A DNA stretch of 64,000 bases from assembly GCF_017643475.1 (NCBI RefSeq), contig NZ_JAEPNI010000001.1, positions 1,116,001 through 1,180,000 of the forward strand. Direction: 5' to 3'. The translations under genes and the position numbers were made by a program. Positions within the stretch are counted from its first letter, which is position 1; the number at the start of each line of letters is the position of its first letter. The notes below the pieces were generated by a model, which ran no database searches, was not told where the DNA came from, and saw nothing but the letters and a program-made list of their open reading frames with translations. This document shows positions 44,852 through 52,325 of the stretch, piece after piece. The stretch comes from Maricaulis sp. (GTDB taxonomy: Bacteria; Pseudomonadota; Alphaproteobacteria; Caulobacterales; Maricaulaceae).

Positions 44852-45946
44852 ATGCGTCATATCCTGGCGGGGCTGATGTTCATGGTCGGCACGGGCAGCG
44901 CCTGGAGCCAGTCCGGCGAGCTCGCAGAGCTGGCAGCCCAGACGCTGGAGGCCAGCGGAGCACCGGCTGTCGGGGTCCTGCGCCTTGATGATGGTGAACA
45001 CGCGATCGGCGTTGCAGGTCTGCGCGCCTTCCGGGGTGACGTCCGGGTCAGCGAGGATGATTTCTGGCATATGGGGTCCAACACCAAGGCGATGACTGCC
45101 ATCCTGGTGGCGCGCCTGGTCGAACGTGGCGTGATCAGCTGGGACGACACGGTCACTCAGCATCTGGGGGCACATATCGAGGCTATCGACGCCAGTTACG
45201 GCGAGGTCACGTTTCTGCACCTGTTAAGCCATCGTTCCGGTCTGCGGGCCAATGTGAACAATGTCGACATGATCCGTTTTGGTGTTCGCGGTGCCTCTGA
45301 CGAGCCGATCACTGAACAGCGCCTGGACTATGCGCGGCGTGTGCTCACCGAAACGCCGCAGGGCGCCGCTGAAACGGATTTCCTCTATTCCAACGCTGGT
45401 TATGTCGTTGTTGGCGCCATGCTGGAGGCCGTGACCGGTGAGAGCTGGGAAAGTCTCATGCACCGCGAGGTGTTCGAGCCGCTGGGGCTGGAGAGTGCGG
45501 GATTTGGCGCGCCAGGGTCACCTGAGGCGGTGGATCAGCCGCGCGGTCATCGGGGGGGCATGTTCGGCGGGCTGAATGCTGTGGAGCCGGGACCTGCAGC
45601 GGACAACCCGCCGGTTCTGGGACCCGCGGGCACGGCGCATATGAGCTTGGCTGACCTGGCCGACTATCTCGACCTGGTCATGGCCGGCATGCGCGGTGAG
45701 GACAGCGATTTCCTGTCAGTCCAGAGCTGGCAACGCATCGCGACACCCCCCTATGGCGGTGACTATGCCCTGGGCTGGGGCGTGCAGGGCGGACAGCGCC
45801 TGCATGCCGGGTCCAACACGATGTGGTTCGTCCAGATCGTCATTGAGCCGGAAACGGGCAGTGGTGCGGTCGTGGCGTTCAATGATGGACGTATCAACCG
45901 CCTGCAACCTGCCATGGTCGATGCCGTGCGCTCGCTGATGGAATAA
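44852..45946 (+). CDS. Class C beta-lactamase-fold serine hydrolase, exported
   Basis: A 364-residue protein with a signal peptide (ILAGLMFMVGTGSAWS). The beta-lactamase catalytic set is complete: SxxK in MGSNTKAMTAI, YxN in LYSNAGYVVVGAM, and HAG in RLHAGSNTMW. HLLSHRSGLRAN is the usual esterase/DD-peptidase loop. It could be an esterase, D-aminopeptidase or penicillin-binding-type enzyme; a true beta-lactamase is less likely. It runs opposite to its flanking genes and interrupts a conserved gene group. Confidence 0.9.
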   Translation: MRHILAGLMFMVGTGSAWSQSGELAELAAQTLEASGAPAVGVLRLDDGEHAIGVAGLRAFRGDVRVSEDDFWHMGSNTKAMTAILVARLVERGVISWDDTVTQHLGAHIEAIDASYGEVTFLHLLSHRSGLRANVNNVDMIRFGVRGASDEPITEQRLDYARRVLTETPQGAAETDFLYSNAGYVVVGAMLEAVTGESWESLMHREVFEPLGLESAGFGAPGSPEAVDQPRGHRGGMFGGLNAVEPGPAADNPPVLGPAGTAHMSLADLADYLDLVMAGMRGEDSDFLSVQSWQRIATPPYGGDYALGWGVQGGQRLHAGSNTMWFVQIVIEPETGSGAVVAFNDGRINRLQPAMVDAVRSLME

Positions 45947-45948
45947 AA

Positions 45949-46155
45949 TCAGCCGCCGAATTGTTCCTTGGCAAAGTACAGCGCCACAATGATCAGGATG
46001 GCGGCAAACTGCAGCACCACACGCAGGCGCATCAACTTGTTCGAGCGCGAACGGGATTTCTCGTCACTCTTGTACAGATTGACGATGCCGAAGATGAGTA
46101 CGCCGACGACCGCAGCCATGGCGACGTAGAGAAGGATGTTGAGAAATTCGACCAT
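45949..46155 (-). CDS. Twin-transmembrane (HIG1-like) small protein
   Basis: A 68-residue inner-membrane protein with two helices: FLNILLYVAMAAVVGVLIFG and LQFAAILIIVALYF. They are joined by a basic loop NLYKSDEKSRSRSNKLMRLR. This matches the alphaproteobacterial twin-TM family related to HIG1 domains, often next to the corrinoid adenosyltransferase and etfBA genes. ATG 46155 gives the usual MVEFLN start. It may associate with respiratory complexes, by analogy to HIG1. Confidence 0.85.
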   Translation of the reverse strand: MVEFLNILLYVAMAAVVGVLIFGIVNLYKSDEKSRSRSNKLMRLRVVLQFAAILIIVALYFAKEQFGG

Positions 46156-46234
46156 GCGGGGGATATAGACAGCAGCGTGCGGTGCGTCCATGCGACGTTT
46201 GCGCATGAAGTGGGAAAATCCCGGGGGAGATGCC

Positions 46235-46690
46235 ATGTTTTTCGAATTGGCCCTGGCACAGGATGCCGTGGACTGCCGAGGGCAATCCGAAGCCGATTTG
46301 CGCGCGGCGCATGCGGCCGTGCTCGAGCACCACATCAATGATGATGTCGAGGCCTGGCTGTCCGGCGAGCGCGAAGTCTTCATGGTCTCGACAGCGGGAA
46401 GCCTGTTTGCGACACGATCGGAAGGTCGCCGCGCGCGTCGTGAAGCCTATCTCGGTTCGACCGATTTCCAGGTCTATCATGACATGGTCAACCCGGTGGT
46501 CGCGGTCTCCGACGATTGCACCATGGGCTGGGTCATCGTGCAGGTCGAGGCGCGCGGTACAACGACCCAATCCGGCGAGGAACAGGCCTTCGCCTTCCAG
46601 TCCAGCTGGGTTGAGCTCTATCGCCGGATCGAGGGTGAGTGGCGAGCAGTCGGCAATGTGTCGAACTTTGCGCCACAGGCTGTGGAGTAA
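46235..46690 (+). CDS. NTF2/SnoaL-like (DUF4440-type) protein
   Basis: A 151-residue single-domain protein. The pattern EADLRAAHAAVLEHHINDDV, a central GSTDFQVYHDMVNPVVAVSD and the final WVELYRRIEGEWRAVGNVSN fit the cone-shaped NTF2-like fold. Such proteins act as small-molecule-binding or dimerising modules; the role here is unknown. GGGGGAG precedes ATG 46235. No signal peptide. Confidence 0.75.
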   Translation: MFFELALAQDAVDCRGQSEADLRAAHAAVLEHHINDDVEAWLSGEREVFMVSTAGSLFATRSEGRRARREAYLGSTDFQVYHDMVNPVVAVSDDCTMGWVIVQVEARGTTTQSGEEQAFAFQSSWVELYRRIEGEWRAVGNVSNFAPQAVE

Positions 46691-46717
46691 TCCTCCTGGC
46701 CCTGAAGGGGCAGGGGG

Positions 46718-47764
46718 CTAGCTCCGCCAGCGCAGCGTCGCGGGTTTGACCGGGTTCTTGAATGCCTCGCCGGTTTCGCGGTGTTTGCTCCAGGCTCGCT
46801 TGAGGGCGAAATACCATTTCGCCTGTACGTCGCTGTCGTGGATCAGCATCAGCTTGGGATCATAGGCCAGGCCAACCTGCTGGGCATTTACCGCATCGCG
46901 ATCCTGGCCAACAAATGTTTCTATGCCTTTGCGCAGGAGTGCCTTGGGCACCACGTTCAGAAGCGGATGGTTCCAGTAGACCACGATGGTGATCGCGGTG
47001 GAGTTCTCATTGGTCGGCGTCACTGCCGTGAAACCCGTGAAGTGCTTTCCATCCGCCTTGACGTATTCGGTTCGCAGGCCAGGCAGCTGGAAGCGGATCT
47101 CTGTTGACCGGTCGTTGCCCAGATATTTGTAGAGGAAGGAATTGGACGAGGGGGTGTGCGGCAGCATGGAAAAGCCGCGCTCGACCGGGCCGAACTGTTT
47201 TTCCTTTTCCTTCACCGACTTGGCCGTGCGCCACCACCACTGGCGGTGGATATAGGGGATGTGCGCCGGGTCCATCAGGCCAATGACGGCATGGTCGACA
47301 TGGCAGTTGAAAACATCCCGCACGACCATGCGCGGCTCGGCATCCTCCGGAAGATCCAGCTTTGGTGGATCGATGACCGGTTCGGCATCGCCATCCTCGG
47401 CGTAATAGATCCAGATCAGGCCCTGGTCCTCATGTACCGGGAACGAGCGCGTCCTGATCTTGGTCAGGTCCATGGCGTCCGCCTGGTCACCCGTCAGGGA
47501 CGGGATCGCGGCACAGGAGCCATCGGTGCGGAAACGCCAGCCATGATAGGGGCATTCGACCTGGGTCTCGCCATCATGGTTCTGAACCTCGCCCTCCGAC
47601 AACAGGATACCACGGTGCGGGCAGATATCCTTGAGCGCATAGGCGCGCCCCTGGTGATCGCGGCCGAACAGGATGGGCTGGCCGAGCAGCTCGCGGTGGA
47701 GATGCTGGCCCGGTTTGAGCTCGCTCGAAAGCGCCCCGAAATACCAAAGGTCTCGCAAGAACAT
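46718..47764 (-). CDS. Rieske [2Fe-2S] ring-hydroxylating oxygenase-like protein
   Basis: A 348-residue oxygenase alpha subunit. The Rieske ligands are in DICPHRGILLSEG and VECPYHGWRF. The non-heme iron site is suggested by NCHVDHAVIGLMDPAHIPYI. These fit the vanillate demethylase/PaO-like monomeric group, which oxidises aromatics, sterols or betaines. No reductase or ferredoxin gene is adjacent, so electrons must come from elsewhere. It starts at the first ATG (47764). Confidence 0.88.
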   Translation of the reverse strand: MFLRDLWYFGALSSELKPGQHLHRELLGQPILFGRDHQGRAYALKDICPHRGILLSEGEVQNHDGETQVECPYHGWRFRTDGSCAAIPSLTGDQADAMDLTKIRTRSFPVHEDQGLIWIYYAEDGDAEPVIDPPKLDLPEDAEPRMVVRDVFNCHVDHAVIGLMDPAHIPYIHRQWWWRTAKSVKEKEKQFGPVERGFSMLPHTPSSNSFLYKYLGNDRSTEIRFQLPGLRTEYVKADGKHFTGFTAVTPTNENSTAITIVVYWNHPLLNVVPKALLRKGIETFVGQDRDAVNAQQVGLAYDPKLMLIHDSDVQAKWYFALKRAWSKHRETGEAFKNPVKPATLRWRS

Positions 47765-47912
47765 GGGCCAACTCTTTAGCAGATGCGGTGTATTTGCCTA
47801 GCATTCAATCCATGCGGCAAATTGACGATTAAAGCCTCACTTTCTTGTCACATGACAGGGCGCTCGAATTCGCTAGACTGGCCAGGTTGGGGGGCGCTGC
47901 AAGGGCGCCAGA

Positions 47913-48458
47913 ATGAGAATACGATACGGATTGTCCGGAATTCTGACGGCTGCGCTTGTTGCGGGCTGTACGGATTCGACCGTTCCCAGCCTCCCCGAAG
48001 AGCGTCTGCCGAGCGGCGCTCTGGCAGCATTGCAGCAACATGTCCGGTATATCGGTGGCGGAGACCTGAGTTGTGACCGGCAGGTCCTTGCCGACGCACC
48101 TCATGTCATCAATGACATCAATTCTGACGGTAGACCTGACTTTGCGATCGATACCCGCAATCTGAGTTGCACATCTCGCGAGGGCAATGTGCCCGATGCC
48201 TATTTCTGCGGCCTTTATGTCTGCGGGTATCCACTCCTGGTTTCGAATGCGGAGGGGTGGGAAGTCGTGCAAATGATGGCAGGCAACGAGATCGAGGCGA
48301 TGCAGTATTACCGGGAGCCGCGTTTCCGAGTGCGCCAGGTCAACCTGTCCGATCCCTCACGCAGAACCGTCCTGGTCCGTGAATACGCCTGGCGGGAGGG
48401 GCGATTGCAAAGGGTCATGGAGCGCACTGAAGAGCCTCAAAGAATGGCCGGGCGCTAG
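47913..48458 (+). CDS. Hypothetical lipoprotein
   Basis: A 181-residue precursor with a lipobox (SGILTAALVAGC). The mature part has cysteines in SCDRQ, SCTSRE and CGLYVCGYP that could form disulfides, and INDINSDGRPDFAIDTRNLS, which resembles an FG-GAP-like calcium segment. No family recognised. AAGGGCG precedes the ATG. Convergent with gluQRS, overlapping it by 4 nt. Confidence 0.75.
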   Translation: MRIRYGLSGILTAALVAGCTDSTVPSLPEERLPSGALAALQQHVRYIGGGDLSCDRQVLADAPHVINDINSDGRPDFAIDTRNLSCTSREGNVPDAYFCGLYVCGYPLLVSNAEGWEVVQMMAGNEIEAMQYYREPRFRVRQVNLSDPSRRTVLVREYAWREGRLQRVMERTEEPQRMAGR

Positions 48459-49291
48459 GTGCGGAAACCATCGAGCACGTGTTGAGCTGACAGTCCGTCG
48501 CTTCGCATGGCGTTCAGCGTCGCTGCCCGGTCGCGCTTGGCAAAGCGTTTGCCGCTTTCATCCAGAAGCAGCCGATGGTGCTGGTAGCTGGGGGTCGGCA
48601 GATCCAGCACGGTCTGCAACAGCACGTGCAGCGGGGTGACGTCCTTGAGGTCTTCGCCGCGGATTACATGGGTCACGTCCTGCAGTGCATCATCATGCAC
48701 GACGGCGATGTGATAGCTGGTCCCGACATCCTTGCGCGCCAGGATGACATCACCCAGCGGCAATGGATCAGCGGCCTGATCGCCGTGGTCGAGATCATGG
48801 AACATCATCCGATCGAACCCGCCTCCCAGGTGGTCGCGGCAGCGATCCAGGGATAATCGCCAGGCAAAGGCCTCGCCGCGTTCAACACGCTCGGCTTCCT
48901 CGTCCTCGCTGACAGGCTCGCCCGGGCCGCGATAGACATCGCCAACGCCGTGCGGGGCGCGGGCGATTTCTTCCAGGATTTCCTTGCGGGTCTTGAAGCA
49001 GCGATAGACGAGGTCTTTTGCTCGCAGCGTTTCCAACACACCGGCATAGTCGGCGAAATGGTCGCTCTGGCGACGCACAGGCAGCGGCCAGTCCAGTCCC
49101 AGCCAGATCAGGTCGTCAAAGATGGACTGCTCGAATTCACGCTTGCAACGCGTCGTGTCGATATCCTCGATCCGCAGGATGAACGCGCCGTCCGCGTCCT
49201 GCGCTGCCCGCCATGCGGACCAGGCCGAGAAGGCATGGCCAAGGTGCAGATGTCCGGACGGAGAGGGCGCGAAGCGCGTGCGGAAAGTCAT
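48455..49291 (-). CDS. gluQRS: Glutamyl-Q tRNA(Asp) synthetase
   Basis: Attaches glutamate to queuosine at position 34 of tRNA-Asp. The 278-residue protein resembles the catalytic half of GluRS: RFAPSPSGHLHLGHAFSAWS (HIGH region), IEDIDTTRCKREFEQSI, and the KMSKS equivalent GKRFAKRDRAATL. It lacks the anticodon-binding domain of GluRS. The length agrees with GluQ-RS. Confidence 0.94.
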   Translation of the reverse strand: MTFRTRFAPSPSGHLHLGHAFSAWSAWRAAQDADGAFILRIEDIDTTRCKREFEQSIFDDLIWLGLDWPLPVRRQSDHFADYAGVLETLRAKDLVYRCFKTRKEILEEIARAPHGVGDVYRGPGEPVSEDEEAERVERGEAFAWRLSLDRCRDHLGGGFDRMMFHDLDHGDQAADPLPLGDVILARKDVGTSYHIAVVHDDALQDVTHVIRGEDLKDVTPLHVLLQTVLDLPTPSYQHHRLLLDESGKRFAKRDRAATLNAMRSDGLSAQHVLDGFRT

Positions 49292-49411
49292 GCTTCCTCA
49301 AAACGCCGCTTCGGCGGGTGGGGTCAAGTCGGTGTACGGCTGCTGCGCCGGGGGCGTTGACTTCTCTCACGCCGAAAGGTCCTCTCCCGGCTCAGCCTGA
49401 AGGAGTTTCCC

Positions 49412-50077
49412 ATGCCGACAGCGATTGATGGACCGCGCCTGGCGCCACGTGATGGCCAGCCGCCGCGCAAGCTTGTCATCCTGTTGCATGGCTATGGTTC
49501 CAATGGCGATGATCTGATCGGTCTCGCCCAGCACTGGGCGCCGCACCTGCCGCATGTGCAATGGGTCTCGCCCAATGCACCGGATCCGGTGCCGGGTGCG
49601 CCGAATGGCTATCAGTGGTTTCCCATCTCCCAGCTCGACCCGGAGCGTATCCAGCGCGGCGCCGAGGAGGCTGCCCCGACCGTGGATGCCTTCATCGACC
49701 AGGAGTTGGCGCGCTACCGTCTCCAGCCGCAGGACCTGGTCATGTGCGGCTTCTCCCAGGGCTGCATGCTCTCGCTGCATACCGGTCTGCGCCGCGAACA
49801 GCAGATCGGCGGTATTCTCGGTTTCTCCGGTGCCCTGCCGGGCGGGGAGAAGCTGAAGGCGGAAATGAAATCCAAACCACCGGTCATGCTGGTGCATGGG
49901 GATCGCGACGACGTCCTGCCGCTGCCCTTCATGCTGGATGCGGCGCAGGCGATCTGTGAGGCGGGTCACGGGGCGGAGTTCCACATCTCCCAGGGCGTGC
50001 CGCACTCGATCGGGCCGGACGGGCTGGATCTGGGACTGGATTTCCTCAAATCCGTCTTCGCCGGTCGTTACATCTAG
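49412..50077 (+). CDS. Phospholipase/carboxylesterase (alpha/beta hydrolase)
   Basis: A 221-residue cytoplasmic esterase of the Abhydrolase_2 family. It shows LVILLHGYGSNGDDLIGLAQ, the nucleophile elbow MCGFSQGCMLSL, the catalytic Asp in VHGDRDDVLPLP, and the His in QGVPHSIGPDG. Substrates of relatives include short-chain esters, lysophospholipids and acyl thioesters. No operon partner. Confidence 0.92.
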   Translation: MPTAIDGPRLAPRDGQPPRKLVILLHGYGSNGDDLIGLAQHWAPHLPHVQWVSPNAPDPVPGAPNGYQWFPISQLDPERIQRGAEEAAPTVDAFIDQELARYRLQPQDLVMCGFSQGCMLSLHTGLRREQQIGGILGFSGALPGGEKLKAEMKSKPPVMLVHGDRDDVLPLPFMLDAAQAICEAGHGAEFHISQGVPHSIGPDGLDLGLDFLKSVFAGRYI

Positions 50078-50112
50078 GCCACACCGAATCGGTGACATCA
50101 AAGATTCCCGGG

Positions 50113-50128
50113 ACAGTCATGTGACTGT
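50113..50128. promoter_or_regulatory. Inverted repeat upstream of the HNH gene
   Basis: ACAGTCA-N2-TGACTGT is a perfect inverted repeat in the 208-nt gap before the HNH nuclease gene. It may be an operator. No T-run follows, so a terminator is less likely. Confidence 0.35.
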
Positions 50129-50285
50129 GACGCGAACACCTGTAGTCCTGTTGAGAGCTTGGGTGTGGTATGATTCCTTTCGGGATTGACCAACAGCCCC
50201 AACAGGAGGTGCGCCTTCAGGACCCGGGTCCAATATATGCGCCCCCTACAAGGCCGCGTTTGTGGTCCTGCCGAGGGAGCTCACC

Positions 50286-50852
50286 ATGCAGGTGCTTAAC
50301 GCAGCGCCGCAGGGAATGCCCTGTCTCGTTCTGAACGCGGACTATCAACCGCTCAGCTATTACCCGCTCTCGACCTGGCCCTGGCAGGAGGCGATCAAGA
50401 ACGTCTTCCTGGAGCGTGTGGCCGTGGTCTCGCACTATGACGAGGTCGTGCACTCTCCGAGTTTCGAGATGCATGTGCCGTCGGTGGTGGCCCTGCGGGA
50501 CTATGTCAAACAGGACCGGGCCCCGGCCTTTACCCGATACAATATCTGGCTGCGGGACGGTTTCCGTTGCGGCTATTGCGGCAAGCAGGGTGTCGAGCAT
50601 CTGACCTTTGATCATGTCATCCCGCGTCGCCAGGGCGGCAAGACCAGCTGGGAAAACATCGTTGCGGCCTGTGGTCCATGCAATCTGAAAAAGGGCGGGC
50701 GCACCCCGCGCGAGGCCGGCATGCCGCTGGCCCGACCGCCGCAACGTCCCAACACGCACGAGCTGCAAGCGCAGGGTCGCAAATTCCCGCCGAAATTCCT
50801 GCATGAGAGCTGGATGGATTATCTCTACTGGGATGTGGAGCTGGAGCGCTAA
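50286..50852 (+). CDS. HNH endonuclease family protein
   Basis: A 188-residue protein. The C-terminal half is an HNH/McrA-type nuclease: RCGYCGKQGVEHLTFDHVIP, then GGKTSWENIVAACGPCNLKK, with four zinc-binding cysteines and the H-N-N catalytic set. The N-terminal half (VLNADYQPLSYYPLSTWPWQ) is conserved in a chromosomal group widespread in bacteria, not a phage-only type. GAGGGAG precedes ATG 50286; an earlier in-frame start adds eight unrelated residues. Its physiological role is unknown. Confidence 0.9.
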   Translation: MQVLNAAPQGMPCLVLNADYQPLSYYPLSTWPWQEAIKNVFLERVAVVSHYDEVVHSPSFEMHVPSVVALRDYVKQDRAPAFTRYNIWLRDGFRCGYCGKQGVEHLTFDHVIPRRQGGKTSWENIVAACGPCNLKKGGRTPREAGMPLARPPQRPNTHELQAQGRKFPPKFLHESWMDYLYWDVELER

Positions 50853-50939
50853 GGCGGTGCCCTAGCGGTTTACCTATGAAATCAATTGCACTTTTCAGGC
50901 GCTGTAGGCAAACTTGCATCCAAAGGTCGAGAGGGTGGC

Positions 50940-51374
50940 ATGCAGGCTGATACAGAAGAACAGATCGTCAGGGTTCGACCATTGATGCGCGGGTGTGCGG
51001 CCGGATTGTTGTTCACGGCGATGATGTCGGTTCCGATATCGGCAAACCTGATGGCCGGGCGCCCGGTCGACGCTGCCTTGCTGACATGGATAACGCCGTT
51101 TGCCGTTGGCGCAGCGCTGCTGCCGCTTCACCTTCGTGTCGGCAAACTGGTGTTGTGGTCAGCGCTCTATGTGACCGCCGGGGCGGCCCTTATCGGTATT
51201 TGTCTCATATTGGGTCTGGTCTCGTTTTCCGGATTCACACGGTCTTTCGCGGACACAGGGGGCGACTTGGAGCAGCAATTCGGCACGGTCATCTATGTTG
51301 TCGGTGTGTTTGTGGCGCTTCCAAGTATCGGCGTGAAAGCACGTCGGCTTGGCTTCGATTGGTCGTGGTCCTGA
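50940..51374 (+). CDS. Hypothetical four-helix membrane protein
   Basis: A 144-residue inner-membrane protein with four hydrophobic segments: GLLFTAMMSVPISANLM, LTWITPFAVGAALLPLHL, LVLWSALYVTAGAALIGICL and TVIYVVGVFVALPSIG. GAGAGGGTGG precedes ATG 50940. No family recognised; no operon is obvious. Confidence 0.65.
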   Translation: MQADTEEQIVRVRPLMRGCAAGLLFTAMMSVPISANLMAGRPVDAALLTWITPFAVGAALLPLHLRVGKLVLWSALYVTAGAALIGICLILGLVSFSGFTRSFADTGGDLEQQFGTVIYVVGVFVALPSIGVKARRLGFDWSWS

Positions 51375-51466
51375 CCTCGACGCTTCTGCTGGCCTTCGAT
51401 CACGGCTGAGACGGACCGCTTGACCTCGGCGTCGGCATGTCGCCCCATGGCGCGGGGAGGGCTGGA

Positions 51467-51718
51467 ATGTTCCGAATTATCCGATGGTTGTGTTTCCCGA
51501 TCGCGCGGTCGCTCGGCTGGTGGCCCATCGCGGTCTACTACGCGCTGGTCATTCCGTTGATTTTCGTGCGCCGGATAATCTGTCCATTGCCGCCGGAAGC
51601 GCTTGATCGCGTGCCGGTCTGGCTGTTCCCGGCGATCTACGCCTTTGTCCTGGTCGGATTTCCATTGCTGGTTCGCCTGACCAATGCGGACTGGTATAAG
51701 GTGCTGACGAAATCATGA
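51467..51718 (+). CDS. Small two-helix membrane protein, coupled to yjbQ
   Basis: An 83-residue protein with helices around IAVYYALVIPLIFVRRI and LFPAIYAFVLVGFPLLV. GGGGAGGG precedes ATG 51467. Its stop overlaps the yjbQ start by 4 nt (ATGA), so the two are translated together. Function unknown. Confidence 0.7.
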   Translation: MFRIIRWLCFPIARSLGWWPIAVYYALVIPLIFVRRIICPLPPEALDRVPVWLFPAIYAFVLVGFPLLVRLTNADWYKVLTKS

Positions 51719-52134
51719 GCGTGATCCGTCTTGGCATCGAGACGCACGGGCAGGGGCTTTATGAGTTTACCGACCAGGCTCATGAGTTCGTGCGCGAGAC
51801 GGGCTGCGAGGACGGTCTGTTGACCGTATTTGTGCGCCATACCTCCTGTTCCCTGACCATCCAGGAAAATGCCGATCCGGACGTGCAGCGCGATCTCAAC
51901 GAGTTTTTCCGCCGTCTGGTCCCGCCGGGAAATGACCCGTCCATGCACTGGCTGCGCCACACCATGGAAGGGCCGGACGACATGCCTGCCCATATCAAGG
52001 CGGTCCTGAACCAGACTTCGATCGGCATCCCGGTCGTGGAGGGGCGCATGGGATTGGGGACCTGGCAGGGGCTCTATCTGTTTGAGCACCGTGACCAGCC
52101 GCATCGTCGCGAAGTGCTCTTGCATCTTGGGTAA
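51715..52134 (+). CDS. yjbQ: YjbQ/UPF0047-family protein
   Basis: A 139-residue cytoplasmic protein of the UPF0047 family, some members of which have weak thiamine-phosphate synthase activity. The conserved features are TVFVRHTSCSLTIQENADPD, WLRHTMEGPDDMPAHIKAVL, and the C-terminal MGLGTWQGLYLFEHRDQPHR with the metal-site histidines. Length is typical. Confidence 0.93.
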   Translation: MSVIRLGIETHGQGLYEFTDQAHEFVRETGCEDGLLTVFVRHTSCSLTIQENADPDVQRDLNEFFRRLVPPGNDPSMHWLRHTMEGPDDMPAHIKAVLNQTSIGIPVVEGRMGLGTWQGLYLFEHRDQPHRREVLLHLG

Positions 52135-52153
52135 TGGGCCTTCGAAAAAGAAG

Positions 52154-52181
52154 AGGACGGACCGCGGGCATGGTCCGTCCT
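52154..52181 (-). terminator. Terminator hairpin downstream of the hybrid kinase gene
   Basis: AGGACGGACC (52154-52163) pairs with GGTCCGTCCT (52172-52181). On the minus strand it is followed by the T-rich CTTCTTTTTC. It lies 144 nt past the kinase stop, and on the plus strand 19 nt past yjbQ. Confidence 0.7.
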
Positions 52182-52325
52182 GCGAGCAACGGTTTTGGGG
52201 GGGCGTGCTCGATCCGAGGGAAGCGAGCGGGTGAACCCGCCCGGACGATCACGGATGATGCTCCAGGGCTGATGCGCATGTTCTTTGCGTCGTCGATGGC
52301 CCGCGGGCCCGTGCTGGAAGCCTGA

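Noticed and set aside
44852-45946. Antibiotic-resistance beta-lactamase
   Set aside because: The motifs (SNTK, YSN, HAG) are those of the broad esterase/DD-peptidase group; AmpC-specific features are lacking.
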